A DNA stretch of 64,000 bases from an uncultured Aeromonadaceae bacterium (lineage in GTDB: Bacteria; Pseudomonadota; Gammaproteobacteria; Enterobacterales; Aeromonadaceae), in contig CAMFKP010000006.1 of NCBI GenBank assembly GCA_945957385.1, forward strand, positions 1 to 64,000. Reading direction: 5' to 3'. This document shows positions 1-10,242 of this stretch, one piece after another. The position numbers and the translations under genes are program-made. The notes below the pieces were generated by a model that was given only the letters and a program-made list of their open reading frames with translations, was not told the DNA's origin and did no database searches. The stretch's first letter is position 1. Every line of letters begins with the position of its first letter.

Positions 1-40
1 GTGAAGGCGCATTATAGGGAGTCTTCTTCATGACTCAAGC
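1..40 (-). promoter_or_regulatory. rrn P1-like promoter, transcribing leftward out of the window
   Basis: Minus strand reads TTGAGT-N16-TATAAT-GCGCC: consensus -10, 16-bp spacer and GC-rich discriminator typical of stringently controlled rRNA P1 promoters. Confidence 0.55.
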
Positions 41-324
41 TCTTTGAGACACTGATTGGTTCGTTTGCTGAGTAAACGAACAAACTGGCTCGCCATAGTA
101 CATTTTTCGATAAAAAAATCTTCTATGACATTTCAAACAGTTGGTTCTAATCTTCAATTGAATCTGAATTTAAATTTTGATACTCAAAATAACGAAACTA
201 CGCAGTTTCAACTATTAGATGGAAAAGTCAGTTTGTGGGCGGCTGCTGTTTTCCGTCTCTCAATTACCGATACCAACCAGGAGTGTTGTGCTTCTCCGTA
301 GGTGGGTAAAAGGAGCACAAGGAT

Positions 325-1101
325 ATGTTCAATTTAGGATCACCAACACTAAAGGATGACGCACTCCGTTCGCGAATTACCCAAATCCGCGAATGCGCAT
401 CTGCCGACGCCCTTAATCATCTGATTGCTGAACTTGCTGAAGAAGCCAAATTTGACCATTACCAACTCAATTTGTTTCTACCTTCAGGTTTACTGCAGTC
501 GAATTTATCAATTTTCAGCCATGAGCCCTCTGACTGGCTGGACTACTACTGGGATAATCAGTTGGTGATGGATGACCCTCTTGTCACTCTATCATTTCGT
601 TTAAGCCAACCCATTATCTGGAGTGAGCTATCTCTGCTGGAAAATAATCTTTCTGATAATGCAGCCGCGGTGATGGCGCTCCGCGCTGAATACGGAATGG
701 CCGAAGGAATGACATTACCGATTCACAGTGGACAAGGGCATCACGGAATGTTGCACCTGAGTCGATCAGAACCAGGGGATGACCTGTGGTCTGCGCTGGG
801 AATCATTAGTCCACTACTGCCTTATTTGTTTAACAAAGCATGTGATTTGCTCACCCCTCCCCACCCCCGGCTATCCGACCGCGAGCGCGAATGCCTGTTC
901 TGGGTGAGCGAAGGAAAAACCTCTTGGGAAGCAGCACGCATCCTGGGTATTACCGAGCGTACCGTCAATTTCCATCTCAATAGCGCAATTCGCAAGACCG
1001 GCTGCAAGAATCGTTATCAAGCGATCGCTCGTAATGTCGCGGCTGGCCAATTGCGACCAGATATGCAGCGCTTGAATATCACGCGCATATTAAAAACGTA
1101 A
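325..1101 (+). CDS. LuxR-family transcriptional regulator with AHL-binding-type N-terminal domain
   Basis: Autoinducer-binding signature (WLDYYWDNQLVMDDP...W) and C-terminal LuxR HTH (LSDRERECLFWVSEGKTSWEAARILGITERTVNFHL). Confidence 0.9.
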   Translation: MFNLGSPTLKDDALRSRITQIRECASADALNHLIAELAEEAKFDHYQLNLFLPSGLLQSNLSIFSHEPSDWLDYYWDNQLVMDDPLVTLSFRLSQPIIWSELSLLENNLSDNAAAVMALRAEYGMAEGMTLPIHSGQGHHGMLHLSRSEPGDDLWSALGIISPLLPYLFNKACDLLTPPHPRLSDRERECLFWVSEGKTSWEAARILGITERTVNFHLNSAIRKTGCKNRYQAIARNVAAGQLRPDMQRLNITRILKT

Positions 1102-1137
1102 AAAACAAAGGGTGGCTGAGCCACCCTTTGTTTTTTA
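1100..1137. terminator. Bidirectional intrinsic terminator between luxR-like gene and kup
   Basis: Perfect inverted repeat AAAAAACAAAGGGTGGCT/AGCCACCCTTTGTTTTTT. Confidence 0.9.
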
Positions 1138-1198
1138 TCTTGCCAGTCACAAGCCTGCACATCACGTCGCTGGCACAGGTCCTCTGTTTGGCCAGCCA

Positions 1199-3070
1199 TC
1201 AACACTCTACCTGAACACCTAATTCAACCACCCGGTTGGCCGGAATATGAAAGAAGTCATTGGCACGCAGTGAATTCTTGCTCAACAAAATAAACAACTT
1301 CACGCGCAACATTGCAAAGAAAGAACGCCGTTGCGGGATCAGCGTTTCGCGCGAGAGGAAGAAGGATGTCCCCATTAAATTGAATGGCATCCCTTTTTGT
1401 GTGCAGCGACGGAACACCTCTTCGACATCCGGCGTTTCGTGGAAACCATACGTGGCATAGATGCGCCAGAAGTTATCGGAGAGCTGCTCGATCTCGATGT
1501 GCTGATCCGGTTCAACATAGGGGACATCCTGTGTGCGGAAAGACATGATGACCACCCGCTCATGCAGTACCTTGTTATGCTTGAGATTATGCAGCAAGGC
1601 CAGCGGCACACCATGCTGGGTGCGCGCCATATAGACTGCGGTTCCAGGTACTCGAGCCGGTTTGTCCTTGTTCAAGGACAGAATGAAGGCATCCAGAGGC
1701 ATACTCATGCGAGACAGCTGGCGGAATAGCAAAAAACGCTCCCATTTCCAGGTCGCCATTACGGTAAACATGATGCAGCCCAGCGCCAGAGGCAACCAGC
1801 CACCGGCCAACAGCTTGAGGACGTTGGCGGCGAAGAAAGGCACGTCGATGATCAGCAGGCATACCAGCACGACGCGCACCAGCAAAGGCGGCCAATCCCA
1901 GTTGTAACGCGCAACCGAACAGACCAGCAGACTGGTGATCACCATGGTACCGGTCACCGCAATACCGTAAGCGGCGGCCAGATTGCTCGATTCACGGAAA
2001 ATCACCACTACGACCAGCACGGCGACAAACAACATCCAGTTGATAAACGGCAGATAGATTTGCCCGGCTTCGCTTTCTGAGGTGTGTTTTATGGTCATGC
2101 CCGGCAGGTAGCCGAGACGCACCGCTTGGCGTGTCAGTGAGAAGACCCCGGAGATCACCGCCTGCGAAGCAATGACGGTAGCTAAAGTCGCCAGTATCAC
2201 TAACGGCACCAGCGCCCAGGGTGGCGCCAGATTAAAGAACGGGTTGCTGACCGCCTGCGGGTTTTGCAGCAACAACGCCCCCTGACCAAAGTAGTTCAAT
2301 AACAACGCAGGCAGCACCACCGCAAACCACGCGATACGGATCGGCAAACGCCCGAAGTGCCCCATATCGGCATACAACGCCTCGACACCGGTGATCGCCA
2401 GGACAACAGAGCCCAGGGCGACAAACGCAATCCACTTGTGGGCGGCAAAAAAATGTAACCCCCACATCGGATTCAATGCGGCCAGAATCTGCGGATGCTT
2501 AACGATAGCCACAGCGCCTAACAGCCCTAACGACACAAACCAGATCAGCATGACAGGCCCAAACAGCCGTCCGACCTTGGCGGTACCGTGTTTCTGTATG
2601 AAGAACAATCCGGTCAAGACGCCAATGGCCACAGGGAGTATGTAGGGCGTCAGCAACGGCGTCGCCACTTCCAACCCCTCCAGCGCCGACAGCACGGACA
2701 TGGCAGGGGTAATCACCACTTCACCGTAAAAGAAGCCCCCGCCGATCAACCCGAGTATTAATAGCAAGGTCGTCATGTTGGGCGGCGTATTGCGCCCTGC
2801 CAGCGACATCAAGGTCAGGATACCGCCCTCACCCCGGTTATCGGCGCGTAGCACCAGACACAGATACTTCAGTGAGACGACCAGAATCAGTGACCAGAAG
2901 ATCAGAGACAGGAAACCGAACACCACCTCCTGTGTCGGCTGCAGGCCAATGTGCGGAGAGAAACACTCCTTGAAGGTATACAGGGGGCTGGTGCCGATGT
3001 CGCCGTAGACCACACCGATCGCCGCCAGCGTAATCGCCGGTAAGGGTTGCTTGTTATGAGTATCCATCAT
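1199..3070 (-). CDS. kup: Low-affinity potassium transporter Kup
   Basis: 623 aa; [17 protein letters not shown] start and Kup-type transmembrane body. Confidence 0.95.
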   Translation of the reverse strand: MMDTHNKQPLPAITLAAIGVVYGDIGTSPLYTFKECFSPHIGLQPTQEVVFGFLSLIFWSLILVVSLKYLCLVLRADNRGEGGILTLMSLAGRNTPPNMTTLLLILGLIGGGFFYGEVVITPAMSVLSALEGLEVATPLLTPYILPVAIGVLTGLFFIQKHGTAKVGRLFGPVMLIWFVSLGLLGAVAIVKHPQILAALNPMWGLHFFAAHKWIAFVALGSVVLAITGVEALYADMGHFGRLPIRIAWFAVVLPALLLNYFGQGALLLQNPQAVSNPFFNLAPPWALVPLVILATLATVIASQAVISGVFSLTRQAVRLGYLPGMTIKHTSESEAGQIYLPFINWMLFVAVLVVVVIFRESSNLAAAYGIAVTGTMVITSLLVCSVARYNWDWPPLLVRVVLVCLLIIDVPFFAANVLKLLAGGWLPLALGCIMFTVMATWKWERFLLFRQLSRMSMPLDAFILSLNKDKPARVPGTAVYMARTQHGVPLALLHNLKHNKVLHERVVIMSFRTQDVPYVEPDQHIEIEQLSDNFWRIYATYGFHETPDVEEVFRRCTQKGMPFNLMGTSFFLSRETLIPQRRSFFAMLRVKLFILLSKNSLRANDFFHIPANRVVELGVQVEC

Positions 3071-3121
3071 TCAAGTCACGCGGCAGCCAGGTCTCCCCAC
3101 CGCCATATATAAGGAAGGAAA

Positions 3122-3712
3122 TTAACGCCGATCCGTCGGCTGTTGTGCTTCGAGCTGTTCCAGATAATCGTGCACCCGGAATCGTTTGTTGCGTGCGACC
3201 GCCGCGTCGCGACGCGGCGCGTGCGCCTCTTCATCGTCATCCGCCGCATCCGGTTCGCTACGTTGTGGTCGGCGTGACGGATGGCGAGACTTAACACGAG
3301 CCGGCGCGTCAGCAAACAGGCTACGCAGCACGGCGCGCAGCACCATGACCAGCACGACGATGCCCACCGCTGCCAGTATGGTGAAGAAGCGGGCAGCATC
3401 ACGCCCCATGCCATCGATCATGGCGGCATATTGGCTTTGCTGTTCAATGAACTCAACGATGTCACGCCGCAGGAAGATGCGCGTCAGAAACAGCGCATCC
3501 GCCAGCAGGAACATGATGACCCCCCAACGGAACATGCGCGGCCAGACCACCATGACCAAGCCGACGGCAAACAGCATACAGCCGCCGCCGATGAAACCCG
3601 TATCCAGAAAATCGCGTAATGGCATGGCACTGGCAAGGCCGGGCCAGAGTAACGACAGGGCGAGGCAACCTTTGGTGACGCGTGTCATTCGTTCAATCCA
3701 GTCAAAGAGCAA
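3122..3712 (-). CDS. Hypothetical membrane protein with charged C-terminal tail
   Basis: 196-aa ORF with several hydrophobic segments; exact start uncertain. Confidence 0.6.
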   Translation of the reverse strand: MLFDWIERMTRVTKGCLALSLLWPGLASAMPLRDFLDTGFIGGGCMLFAVGLVMVVWPRMFRWGVIMFLLADALFLTRIFLRRDIVEFIEQQSQYAAMIDGMGRDAARFFTILAAVGIVVLVMVLRAVLRSLFADAPARVKSRHPSRRPQRSEPDAADDDEEAHAPRRDAAVARNKRFRVHDYLEQLEAQQPTDRR

Positions 3713-3804
3713 GGGCCGGCAGAAGGGCTGGATGGCCCTTCTATGATTGCTGGCCAGTATACCGAGTTTCGATGACCATAGCCCAGCATTTAAGCATGTC
3801 GTCC

Positions 3805-3987
3805 CTAGAGTGACGGCTTGTTGAAACGGTCCCGATCACCGGGGTTTAACGGGCCTATGTCCTCCTGGCGACGACCATCGCCCTCGCGTCGATCCTCTTT
3901 GTCTGGTTCCCAGCGGATCTCGAGACGCCGATCCGCCTGTTGCCGCCGCTGCTGGCGGCGTCGCTCTTTGACTGCTCTGTCGGCCAT
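3805..3987 (-). CDS. Small highly charged hypothetical protein (60 aa)
   Basis: Internal ATG of the track ORF preceded by AGGAGGT; product MADRAVKERRRQQRRQQADRRLEIRW... Confidence 0.6.
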   Translation of the reverse strand: MADRAVKERRRQQRRQQADRRLEIRWEPDKEDRREGDGRRQEDIGPLNPGDRDRFNKPSL

Positions 3988-4108
3988 AGCCACCTCCTGC
4001 TTGCAGTTAAAGCATAGTGGAAAGCCAAGGCACACATGCCACCTGCTCTTTTGTCGCCACCCTGTGGTAACCTTGCCCGCTGATTCGTCATCTGACTGCG
4101 GAGGCAGC

Positions 4109-4882
4109 ATGATTCACTGGAATGCGGACCCGATTCTGCTACAACTGGGCCCTGTGGCCATTCATTGGTATGGCGTCCTGTTTGCCGGCGGTTTCTTGAT
4201 CGGCTATCAGCTGATGCAATGGATTTACCGGCGCGAAGGCTATCCGACCGAACAACTCGACAAGCTGCTGACCTACATCTTCATCGGTACCGTGATCGGC
4301 GCCCGCCTGGCCCATGTGCTGTTCTATGAACCGGACTACTACTTCAGCCATCCGATTGAAATCCTCAAGATCTGGAAAGGCGGGCTGGCCAGTCATGGCG
4401 GTACCGTCGGCGTGTTGCTGGCCATCTTGCTGTTCGTACGCCAGCACCCGGAAAACCGCATTCTCTGGCTGCTGGATCGGCTGGCCATCCCAACGGCCTT
4501 GACCGCCTGCTGTATCCGGCTCGGTAACTTCATGAACTCCGAGATCATCGGCCTGCCGACGGGGAGCGACTGGGGGGTCATCTTCGAGCGCGTCGATCAG
4601 CTGCCGCGCCACCCCGTACAACTGTACGAAGCGGCCTGCTATCTGCTGACCTTCATCGTGCTGCTGGCGATGTACCGTTGGAAGAAGGTGCAACGTGAAG
4701 GTTTTGCGTTTGGCTTGTTCATGGTGCTGGTGTTTGGCTCACGCTTCGTTCTGGAGTTTATCAAGACCGCGCAGGCCGATTATGAAGCCGGCTTTGCCAT
4801 CAGTGTCGGCCAGTGGCTCAGCGTGCCGTTTGTGCTGCTCGGCATCTATTACATGGTCAAAGCCCGCACGCCGCGGGTGTAA
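4109..4882 (+). CDS. lgt: Prolipoprotein diacylglyceryl transferase-like protein (short form)
   Basis: 257 aa; Lgt motifs GGLASHGG, RLGNFMNSEIIGLPT and LPRHPVQLYEA. Confidence 0.85.
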   Translation: MIHWNADPILLQLGPVAIHWYGVLFAGGFLIGYQLMQWIYRREGYPTEQLDKLLTYIFIGTVIGARLAHVLFYEPDYYFSHPIEILKIWKGGLASHGGTVGVLLAILLFVRQHPENRILWLLDRLAIPTALTACCIRLGNFMNSEIIGLPTGSDWGVIFERVDQLPRHPVQLYEAACYLLTFIVLLAMYRWKKVQREGFAFGLFMVLVFGSRFVLEFIKTAQADYEAGFAISVGQWLSVPFVLLGIYYMVKARTPRV

Positions 4883-4900
4883 TGCCACCCACAATAAACA

Positions 4901-4923
4901 GGGCCCACACGGGCCCTTTTTTA
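4901..4923 (+). terminator. Intrinsic terminator of lgt
   Basis: GGGCCC-acac-GGGCCC followed by TTTTTT. Confidence 0.85.
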
Positions 4924-4928
4924 TTTAT

Positions 4929-4946
4929 CCTGTCAACGATGACAGG
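4929..4946 (+). repeat. Intergenic palindromic repeat, copy 1
   Basis: CCTGTCA-ACGA-TGACAGG; also found at 18046 and 49985. Confidence 0.7.
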
Positions 4947-5163
4947 CGGCAGAAAATAATTATTCAGATAATGAACATGTTATTATTCACGCTGCATCCT
5001 GATGGCTAAGTTTATTTTCAACACCTGCATTAAATATGCATAACTTATTGATTTATATTTAAATAATATTTTATTTTCACCTGGCTATTATTTTCTAACC
5101 TGCCAATCGCACTATTATCCTACCGCGGCTACCACCCATTTTATCGGCGATAAATATCAAGGA

Positions 5164-5187
5164 AACCCCTGCCTTCCGACAGGGGTT
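5164..5187 (-). terminator. Putative terminator hairpin of cusA-like gene
   Basis: AACCCCTG-N8-CAGGGGTT just beyond the minus-strand stop codon; weak T-tract. Confidence 0.6.
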
Positions 5188-5191
5188 CACC

Positions 5192-8100
5192 TCAGGCACG
5201 TAGCCGGTACTGCCACTGGCGCAGCAGCGCATACAGCGCCGGAATTACCAGCAGCGTCAGCACGGTGGACGAGATCATGCCGCCGACCATGGGTGCCGCG
5301 ATGCGGCGCATCACCTCGGCCCCGGTGCCGCTGCCCCACATGATCGGCAACAAGCCGGCCATGATGGTCACCACCGTCATCATCTTCGGCCGCACCCGCT
5401 CAACGGCGCCATGCTGGATCGCCTGCCACAGATCGGCACGGGTCAGTTCACGCCCGTCGGCCGCGACCTGTTGCCGTACCGTCTGCCAGGCCTGCTCCAG
5501 GTAGACCAGCATGACGATGCCGGTCTCGGCGGCGACCCCGGCCAACGCGATGAAGCCGACGGCCACCGCGACCGACCAGGCATACTCCAACCACCACAGC
5601 AGCCAGATGCCGCCGATCAGGGCAAAGGGCACCGACAACAGCACGATCAGGCTGTCGGTCAGATTGCGGAAGTTCAGGTACAACAGCAGGAAAATCAGTG
5701 CCACTGTCACCGGCACCACCACCTGCAGCCGCGCCTTGGCGCGCTCCATGTACTCGAATTGCCCGCTCCACGCCAGATGGTAACCGGGTTGCAGCTGGAT
5801 CTGGCCGCTGGCCATCGCCGCCGCAACCGCCTGCTGGGCCTGCGCGACCCAGCCGCCGAGATCCTGGGTGTCGACATCGACATACAGATAACCCGCCAGC
5901 TCGGCATTCTCGGTACGGATACTCGGTGGCCCCGACTCCAGGCGCAACGACACCAGGCTACCGAGCGGGATCAGCCCGCCATTGGCGGTCGGCACCAGCA
6001 CCTCGCGCGCAATCGTCTGCGGGCTGTCGCGCAGCTCGCGCGGGTAGCGCAGCGTGACGCCGTAACGCTGCCGCCCTTCGACCGTGGTGGTGACGCGCTC
6101 GCCACCCAGCGCGCTCGCAATCACCTGCTGTACCGTCTCCATGCTCAGGCCATAGCGCGCCATCGCCTGGCGATCCGGTTGCAGGGTCAGGAAGTTGCCG
6201 CCCGTCAGGCGCTCGGCATAGGCGCTACGCACCCCGGGCAGCGGCTTGACCACCTGCTCGATCTGCCGCGCCAGCTGGTCGATTCCGGCCAAATCCGGGC
6301 CGAACACCTTGATACCGACCGGGGTACGAATACCAGTGGAGAGCATGTCGATGCGGGCACGGATCGGCATGGTCCAGGCATTGGCAATGCCCGGTAGGCG
6401 TACCGCCTCATCCATCTCGTTGACCAGTTTCTCCAGCGTCATCCCTGGCCGCCACTGTGCATGGGGCTTGAGGTTGATCACCGTCTCGAACATCTCCAGC
6501 GGCGCCGGATCGGTGGCACTGTTGGCGCGCCCGGCCTTACCGAGCACCGACTCCACCTCGGGGAAGGCGCGGATGATGCGGTTCTGCAGTTGCAGCAGCT
6601 CGGCCGCCTTGGTGACACTCAACCCGGGTAACGCCGCGGGCATGAACAGCAGCGATCCCTCATCCAGTTGTGGCATGAACTCGCTGCCGATATGTCGCAC
6701 CGGCCACAGGCTGGCCAGCATCACGGCCAGCGCCACTCCCAACGTCAACCAGCGCCAGCGCAACACGCCATGAATCAGCGGCCGATAGAGGCGAATCAAC
6801 AACCGGTTCAATGGGTTACGCTGCTCGGCGATGATCTTGCCGCGCACCAGACCGAGCATCAACACCGGTACCAGCGTCACCGACAGCAGCGCCGCCGCCG
6901 CCATCGCCAGCGTCTTGGTAAACGCCAACGGGTGGAATAACCGCCCCTCCTGCTCCTCGAGGGCAAACACCGGCAGAAACGACAGCGTGATGATCAACAG
7001 CGAGAAAAACAGCGCCGGCCCCACCTCAAGACAGGCCGCCAGTAACGCCGCACGTCGCGATTGTCCCGGCGCGGCACGTTCCAGGTGCTTGTGTGCATTC
7101 TCGACCATGACGATGCCGGCATCGATCATGGCGCCGATGGCGATGGCAATGCCGCCGAGGCTCATGATGTTGGCATTCAGGCCGAGACCGCGCATCGCCA
7201 AAAACGCCGTCAGCACCCCGACTGGCAGCACTAGGATCGCCACCAGCGCACTGCGGACGTGCAGCAGAAACAGCACACAGACCAGCGCGACGATCAGGCT
7301 CTCCTCAACCAGGGTATGGCGCAAGGTGGCAATAGCCCGTTCGATCAATGCCGAGCGGTCGTAACCGGTGACGATTTCGACCCCGGCCGGCAGGCTGGCC
7401 TGCAGCTGCTGCAGCCTGGTCTTGACGCTGTCGATCACCGCCAGCGCATTCTCGCCGCTGCGCGCCACTATGATGCCCGAGGCCACTTCGCCCTCGCCAT
7501 TGAGCTCGGCCAGGCCGCGGCGCTCGTCGCCAGTCAACTCGACCCGCGCCACATCGGCCACCCGGACCGGCGTGCCATTGACCTCCTTGAGCACCAGATC
7601 ATTCAGATCCTGTATGCCTTGCAGATAACCGCGGCCCCGCACCATGAATTCGGACTCCGCCAGCTCGATGACCCGACCGCCGACCTCCTGATTGCTGGCG
7701 CGGATGGCCTCCATCACCGTCAATGGCGACAAGCCGTAGGCCTGCAATTTGCGCGGATCCAGCACCACCTGATACTGGCGCACGAAGCCACCGACACTGG
7801 CCACCTCGGCGACACCGGGTGTCGCCGCCAGCGGATAGCGCAACACCCAGTCCTGCAACGAACGCAGGCTGTCGAGCGTCTGATCTTTGGCGCGCAGTGC
7901 ATACTGATAGACCCAACCGATGCCGGTGGCATCCGGCCCCAGTGTCGGGCTGACACCGGCCGGCAACCGGCTGCCGAGGCCATTCAGGTACTCCAGTACC
8001 CGGCTGCGCGCCCAGTAGAGGTCGGTCCCATCCTCGAAGATCACATAGACAAACGAGGCGCCGAAGAACGAGAAGCCGCGCACCACCCGCGCCTTCGGCA

Positions 8101-8332
8101 CCGACAACAGTGCCGAGGTCAGCGGATAGGTCACCTGATCCTCCACCACCTGCGGCGCCTGCCCCGGGTACTCGGTGTAGACAATCACCTGGACATCGGA
8201 GAGATCGGGCAGTGCATCGACCGGGGTGCGCAACAGCGCCAGGGTACCGGCCACCACCAGCAGGGCACTGACCAGCAACACCAGCACCGGATTGGCAAAC
8301 GACCAGCGAATGATAAAACGCAACATGGTCAC
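5192..8332 (-). CDS. cusA: CusA/CzcA-family heavy-metal efflux RND permease
   Basis: 1046-aa RND transporter; VDALPDLSDVQVIVYTEYPGQAPQVVEDQVTYPL typical of CusA. Confidence 0.93.
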   Translation of the reverse strand: MTMLRFIIRWSFANPVLVLLVSALLVVAGTLALLRTPVDALPDLSDVQVIVYTEYPGQAPQVVEDQVTYPLTSALLSVPKARVVRGFSFFGASFVYVIFEDGTDLYWARSRVLEYLNGLGSRLPAGVSPTLGPDATGIGWVYQYALRAKDQTLDSLRSLQDWVLRYPLAATPGVAEVASVGGFVRQYQVVLDPRKLQAYGLSPLTVMEAIRASNQEVGGRVIELAESEFMVRGRGYLQGIQDLNDLVLKEVNGTPVRVADVARVELTGDERRGLAELNGEGEVASGIIVARSGENALAVIDSVKTRLQQLQASLPAGVEIVTGYDRSALIERAIATLRHTLVEESLIVALVCVLFLLHVRSALVAILVLPVGVLTAFLAMRGLGLNANIMSLGGIAIAIGAMIDAGIVMVENAHKHLERAAPGQSRRAALLAACLEVGPALFFSLLIITLSFLPVFALEEQEGRLFHPLAFTKTLAMAAAALLSVTLVPVLMLGLVRGKIIAEQRNPLNRLLIRLYRPLIHGVLRWRWLTLGVALAVMLASLWPVRHIGSEFMPQLDEGSLLFMPAALPGLSVTKAAELLQLQNRIIRAFPEVESVLGKAGRANSATDPAPLEMFETVINLKPHAQWRPGMTLEKLVNEMDEAVRLPGIANAWTMPIRARIDMLSTGIRTPVGIKVFGPDLAGIDQLARQIEQVVKPLPGVRSAYAERLTGGNFLTLQPDRQAMARYGLSMETVQQVIASALGGERVTTTVEGRQRYGVTLRYPRELRDSPQTIAREVLVPTANGGLIPLGSLVSLRLESGPPSIRTENAELAGYLYVDVDTQDLGGWVAQAQQAVAAAMASGQIQLQPGYHLAWSGQFEYMERAKARLQVVVPVTVALIFLLLYLNFRNLTDSLIVLLSVPFALIGGIWLLWWLEYAWSVAVAVGFIALAGVAAETGIVMLVYLEQAWQTVRQQVAADGRELTRADLWQAIQHGAVERVRPKMMTVVTIMAGLLPIMWGSGTGAEVMRRIAAPMVGGMISSTVLTLLVIPALYALLRQWQYRLRA

Positions 8333-9789
8333 TGCCCTCCATGCTGAGCCGCCGAGGCGGCCGGTTGCAGCGCCCCGAGCGCCGCCCGCAGGTTACTTTC
8401 GCTGTCGAGCAGGAAGTTGGCACGGGTCACCACCTGTTCAGCGGGCAGCAGGCCTGAGCGGATCTGCACCCGACGCTCGCCACGTGCGCTTTCGCCTCGG
8501 CCGGCAACGACCACCTCGCGTGGCGCAAAGCGCCCCTCCCCCTGGGCCACCAGCACCAGTTGCCGGCGCCCGCTGTCGATCAACGCCGACTCCGGCACGC
8601 TGGGCAACGCCGGTGCATCCAGCGCCACCTGTAGCGTGACAGCGGCAAACATCTCGGGTTTCAGCCGCAGAGCCGGGTTATCCAACTCGATGCGGATCGG
8701 TACGGTGCGGGTATTGGCATTCAACGTCGGGTAGACGAACGCCACCTGGCCACTAAACGCTTCCCCCGGATAGGCATTGACTTGCACCGCTACGGACTGG
8801 CCGACGCGCACCGCCGCCAGATCCTGCTCATACACCTCGGCCAGCAGCCAGATGCGCGATAGATCGGCCAGCGTATACAGGGGATCGCCGGCATTGAAGC
8901 GCATGCCCTGCATCACCGATTTTTGCAGCACGACCCCGGAGAGCGGCGCCGCCAGCGGCAAGGTCCGCAGCACGGTACCGCGTTGCGCCAGCTGCTGTAC
9001 CACGCGCTCGGGCACATCCAGGAAACGCAGGCGTTGCAGCGCCCCCTCCGTCAGCGTCATGCGCCGGCCACCGGCCGGCGCCGTCTGCAATGGCAGCCGC
9101 CCCTGATTGTCACGGGCGATCAGGTACTCCTGCTGCGCGGCAATCAGCTCCGGACTATAGGTTTCCAACAAGGTCTGACCTGCGGTCACGGTCTGGCCGG
9201 TAGTGTTGACCGGTAACTTCTCGACCCAGCCGGCATACTTGGCCGTCACCGTCACCTGGCGCCGTTCATCGACCGCAAAACGGCCATTGGCACGCACCTT
9301 GAGCCACAGCGGCTCGGCCGTCGCCGGCGCTGTGGTGACCCCGAGCAGCTGGATGCGCTGGGGAGAGAGCGTCACCTGTGCCGGATCGGCGTCATCGGCA
9401 TAGACCGGGATGTAGTCCATCCCCATCTCGTCCTTCTTCGGCACCGACGAGATATCCGGTTGCCCCATCGGATTGCGGTAATACAGCACCTTGCGCGACG
9501 TCGGCATTGCCGCGGACGAGGCCGCCTCGTCGGCGTAGACCGGGATGTAATCCATCCCCATCTCGTCCTTCTTCGGGACTGGCGAGGTATCCGCTTGTCC
9601 CATCGGATTGCGGTAGTAAAGCACCTGGCGTACCGGCGCCACCGTCACGCCAGGGCTGGCATCCATAGTCCCCCCCGGCATCACTCCCGTACGTATCGCG
9701 CCCCACACCAGGACGCCGCCCGTCACAAACGCCAGCAACAGCCAGGCGCCGCCGGCAAGAGCCCGGCGGCGCAGTAAAGTATCACCCAT
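8329..9789 (-). CDS. cusB: CusB-like RND periplasmic adaptor with two tandem N-terminal heavy-metal-binding motifs
   Basis: Membrane-fusion protein body; two copies of VLYYRNPMGQ.D.S.VPKKDEMGMDYIPVYAD; overlaps cusA start by 4 bp. Confidence 0.9.
   Translation of the reverse strand: MGDTLLRRRALAGGAWLLLAFVTGGVLVWGAIRTGVMPGGTMDASPGVTVAPVRQVLYYRNPMGQADTSPVPKKDEMGMDYIPVYADEAASSAAMPTSRKVLYYRNPMGQPDISSVPKKDEMGMDYIPVYADDADPAQVTLSPQRIQLLGVTTAPATAEPLWLKVRANGRFAVDERRQVTVTAKYAGWVEKLPVNTTGQTVTAGQTLLETYSPELIAAQQEYLIARDNQGRLPLQTAPAGGRRMTLTEGALQRLRFLDVPERVVQQLAQRGTVLRTLPLAAPLSGVVLQKSVMQGMRFNAGDPLYTLADLSRIWLLAEVYEQDLAAVRVGQSVAVQVNAYPGEAFSGQVAFVYPTLNANTRTVPIRIELDNPALRLKPEMFAAVTLQVALDAPALPSVPESALIDSGRRQLVLVAQGEGRFAPREVVVAGRGESARGERRVQIRSGLLPAEQVVTRANFLLDSESNLRAALGALQPAASAAQHGGQ
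9393..9627 (-). repeat. Intragenic tandem duplication (period about 132 bp) of the metal-binding motif in cusB
   Basis: Near-identical segments at about 9393-9495 and 9525-9627. Confidence 0.85.
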
Positions 9790-9799
9790 GATCGTCGCC

Positions 9800-10141
9800 T
9801 CAGTGCTGGGATTGCCACGCCACGAGACGCGGCGAGTCCTGTGGTACCAGCTCAAAGCGGGCGGTGATCACCATGCCCGGTTTGAGCCCCTCACGCAGCT
9901 GGGCGTTGGCCAGGGAGAAGGGCATGGTCATCGCCGGCCAGCCCAGCGCGCTGACCGGCTGATGCGCCAGCACCACCTTGTCGCCCTGCCAGCTGATGAC
10001 GGTCGCCTGTAATGGATACGCGGCCGCAGACGCCGTCATGGCATGGTGGTCGTGGGTCGCCTCGGCGGCGAATACCGGTGTCAGACTCAACAGCAGCGCA
10101 CTGCACAATGCCGCGCGCATCAAACTAGAAATAGCAGTCAT
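9800..10141 (-). CDS. cusF: CusF-like periplasmic copper-binding protein
   Basis: Signal peptide; VSALGWPAMTMPFSLAN matches the CusF fold motif; GAGGAA RBS. Confidence 0.8.
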   Translation of the reverse strand: MTAISSLMRAALCSALLLSLTPVFAAEATHDHHAMTASAAAYPLQATVISWQGDKVVLAHQPVSALGWPAMTMPFSLANAQLREGLKPGMVITARFELVPQDSPRLVAWQSQH

Positions 10142-10242
10142 GTTAGGTTCCTCGGTCTGGTTACGGCGATGCACACAGGCATCTGGCTGCGTAACGCAAG
10201 GTTCAAACGGGCCAATAACGGATGGCCCGCGCCATGTCGGGT

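Noticed and set aside
56-301. 81-aa ORF upstream of the luxR-like gene
   Set aside because: No RBS or family; lies in a likely promoter/leader region.
5411-8347. Long plus-strand ORFs (5411-6397, 7259-8347) opposite cusA
   Set aside because: Antisense to a clear RND transporter; low-complexity Gln/Arg/His-rich translations typical of GC-rich shadow ORFs.
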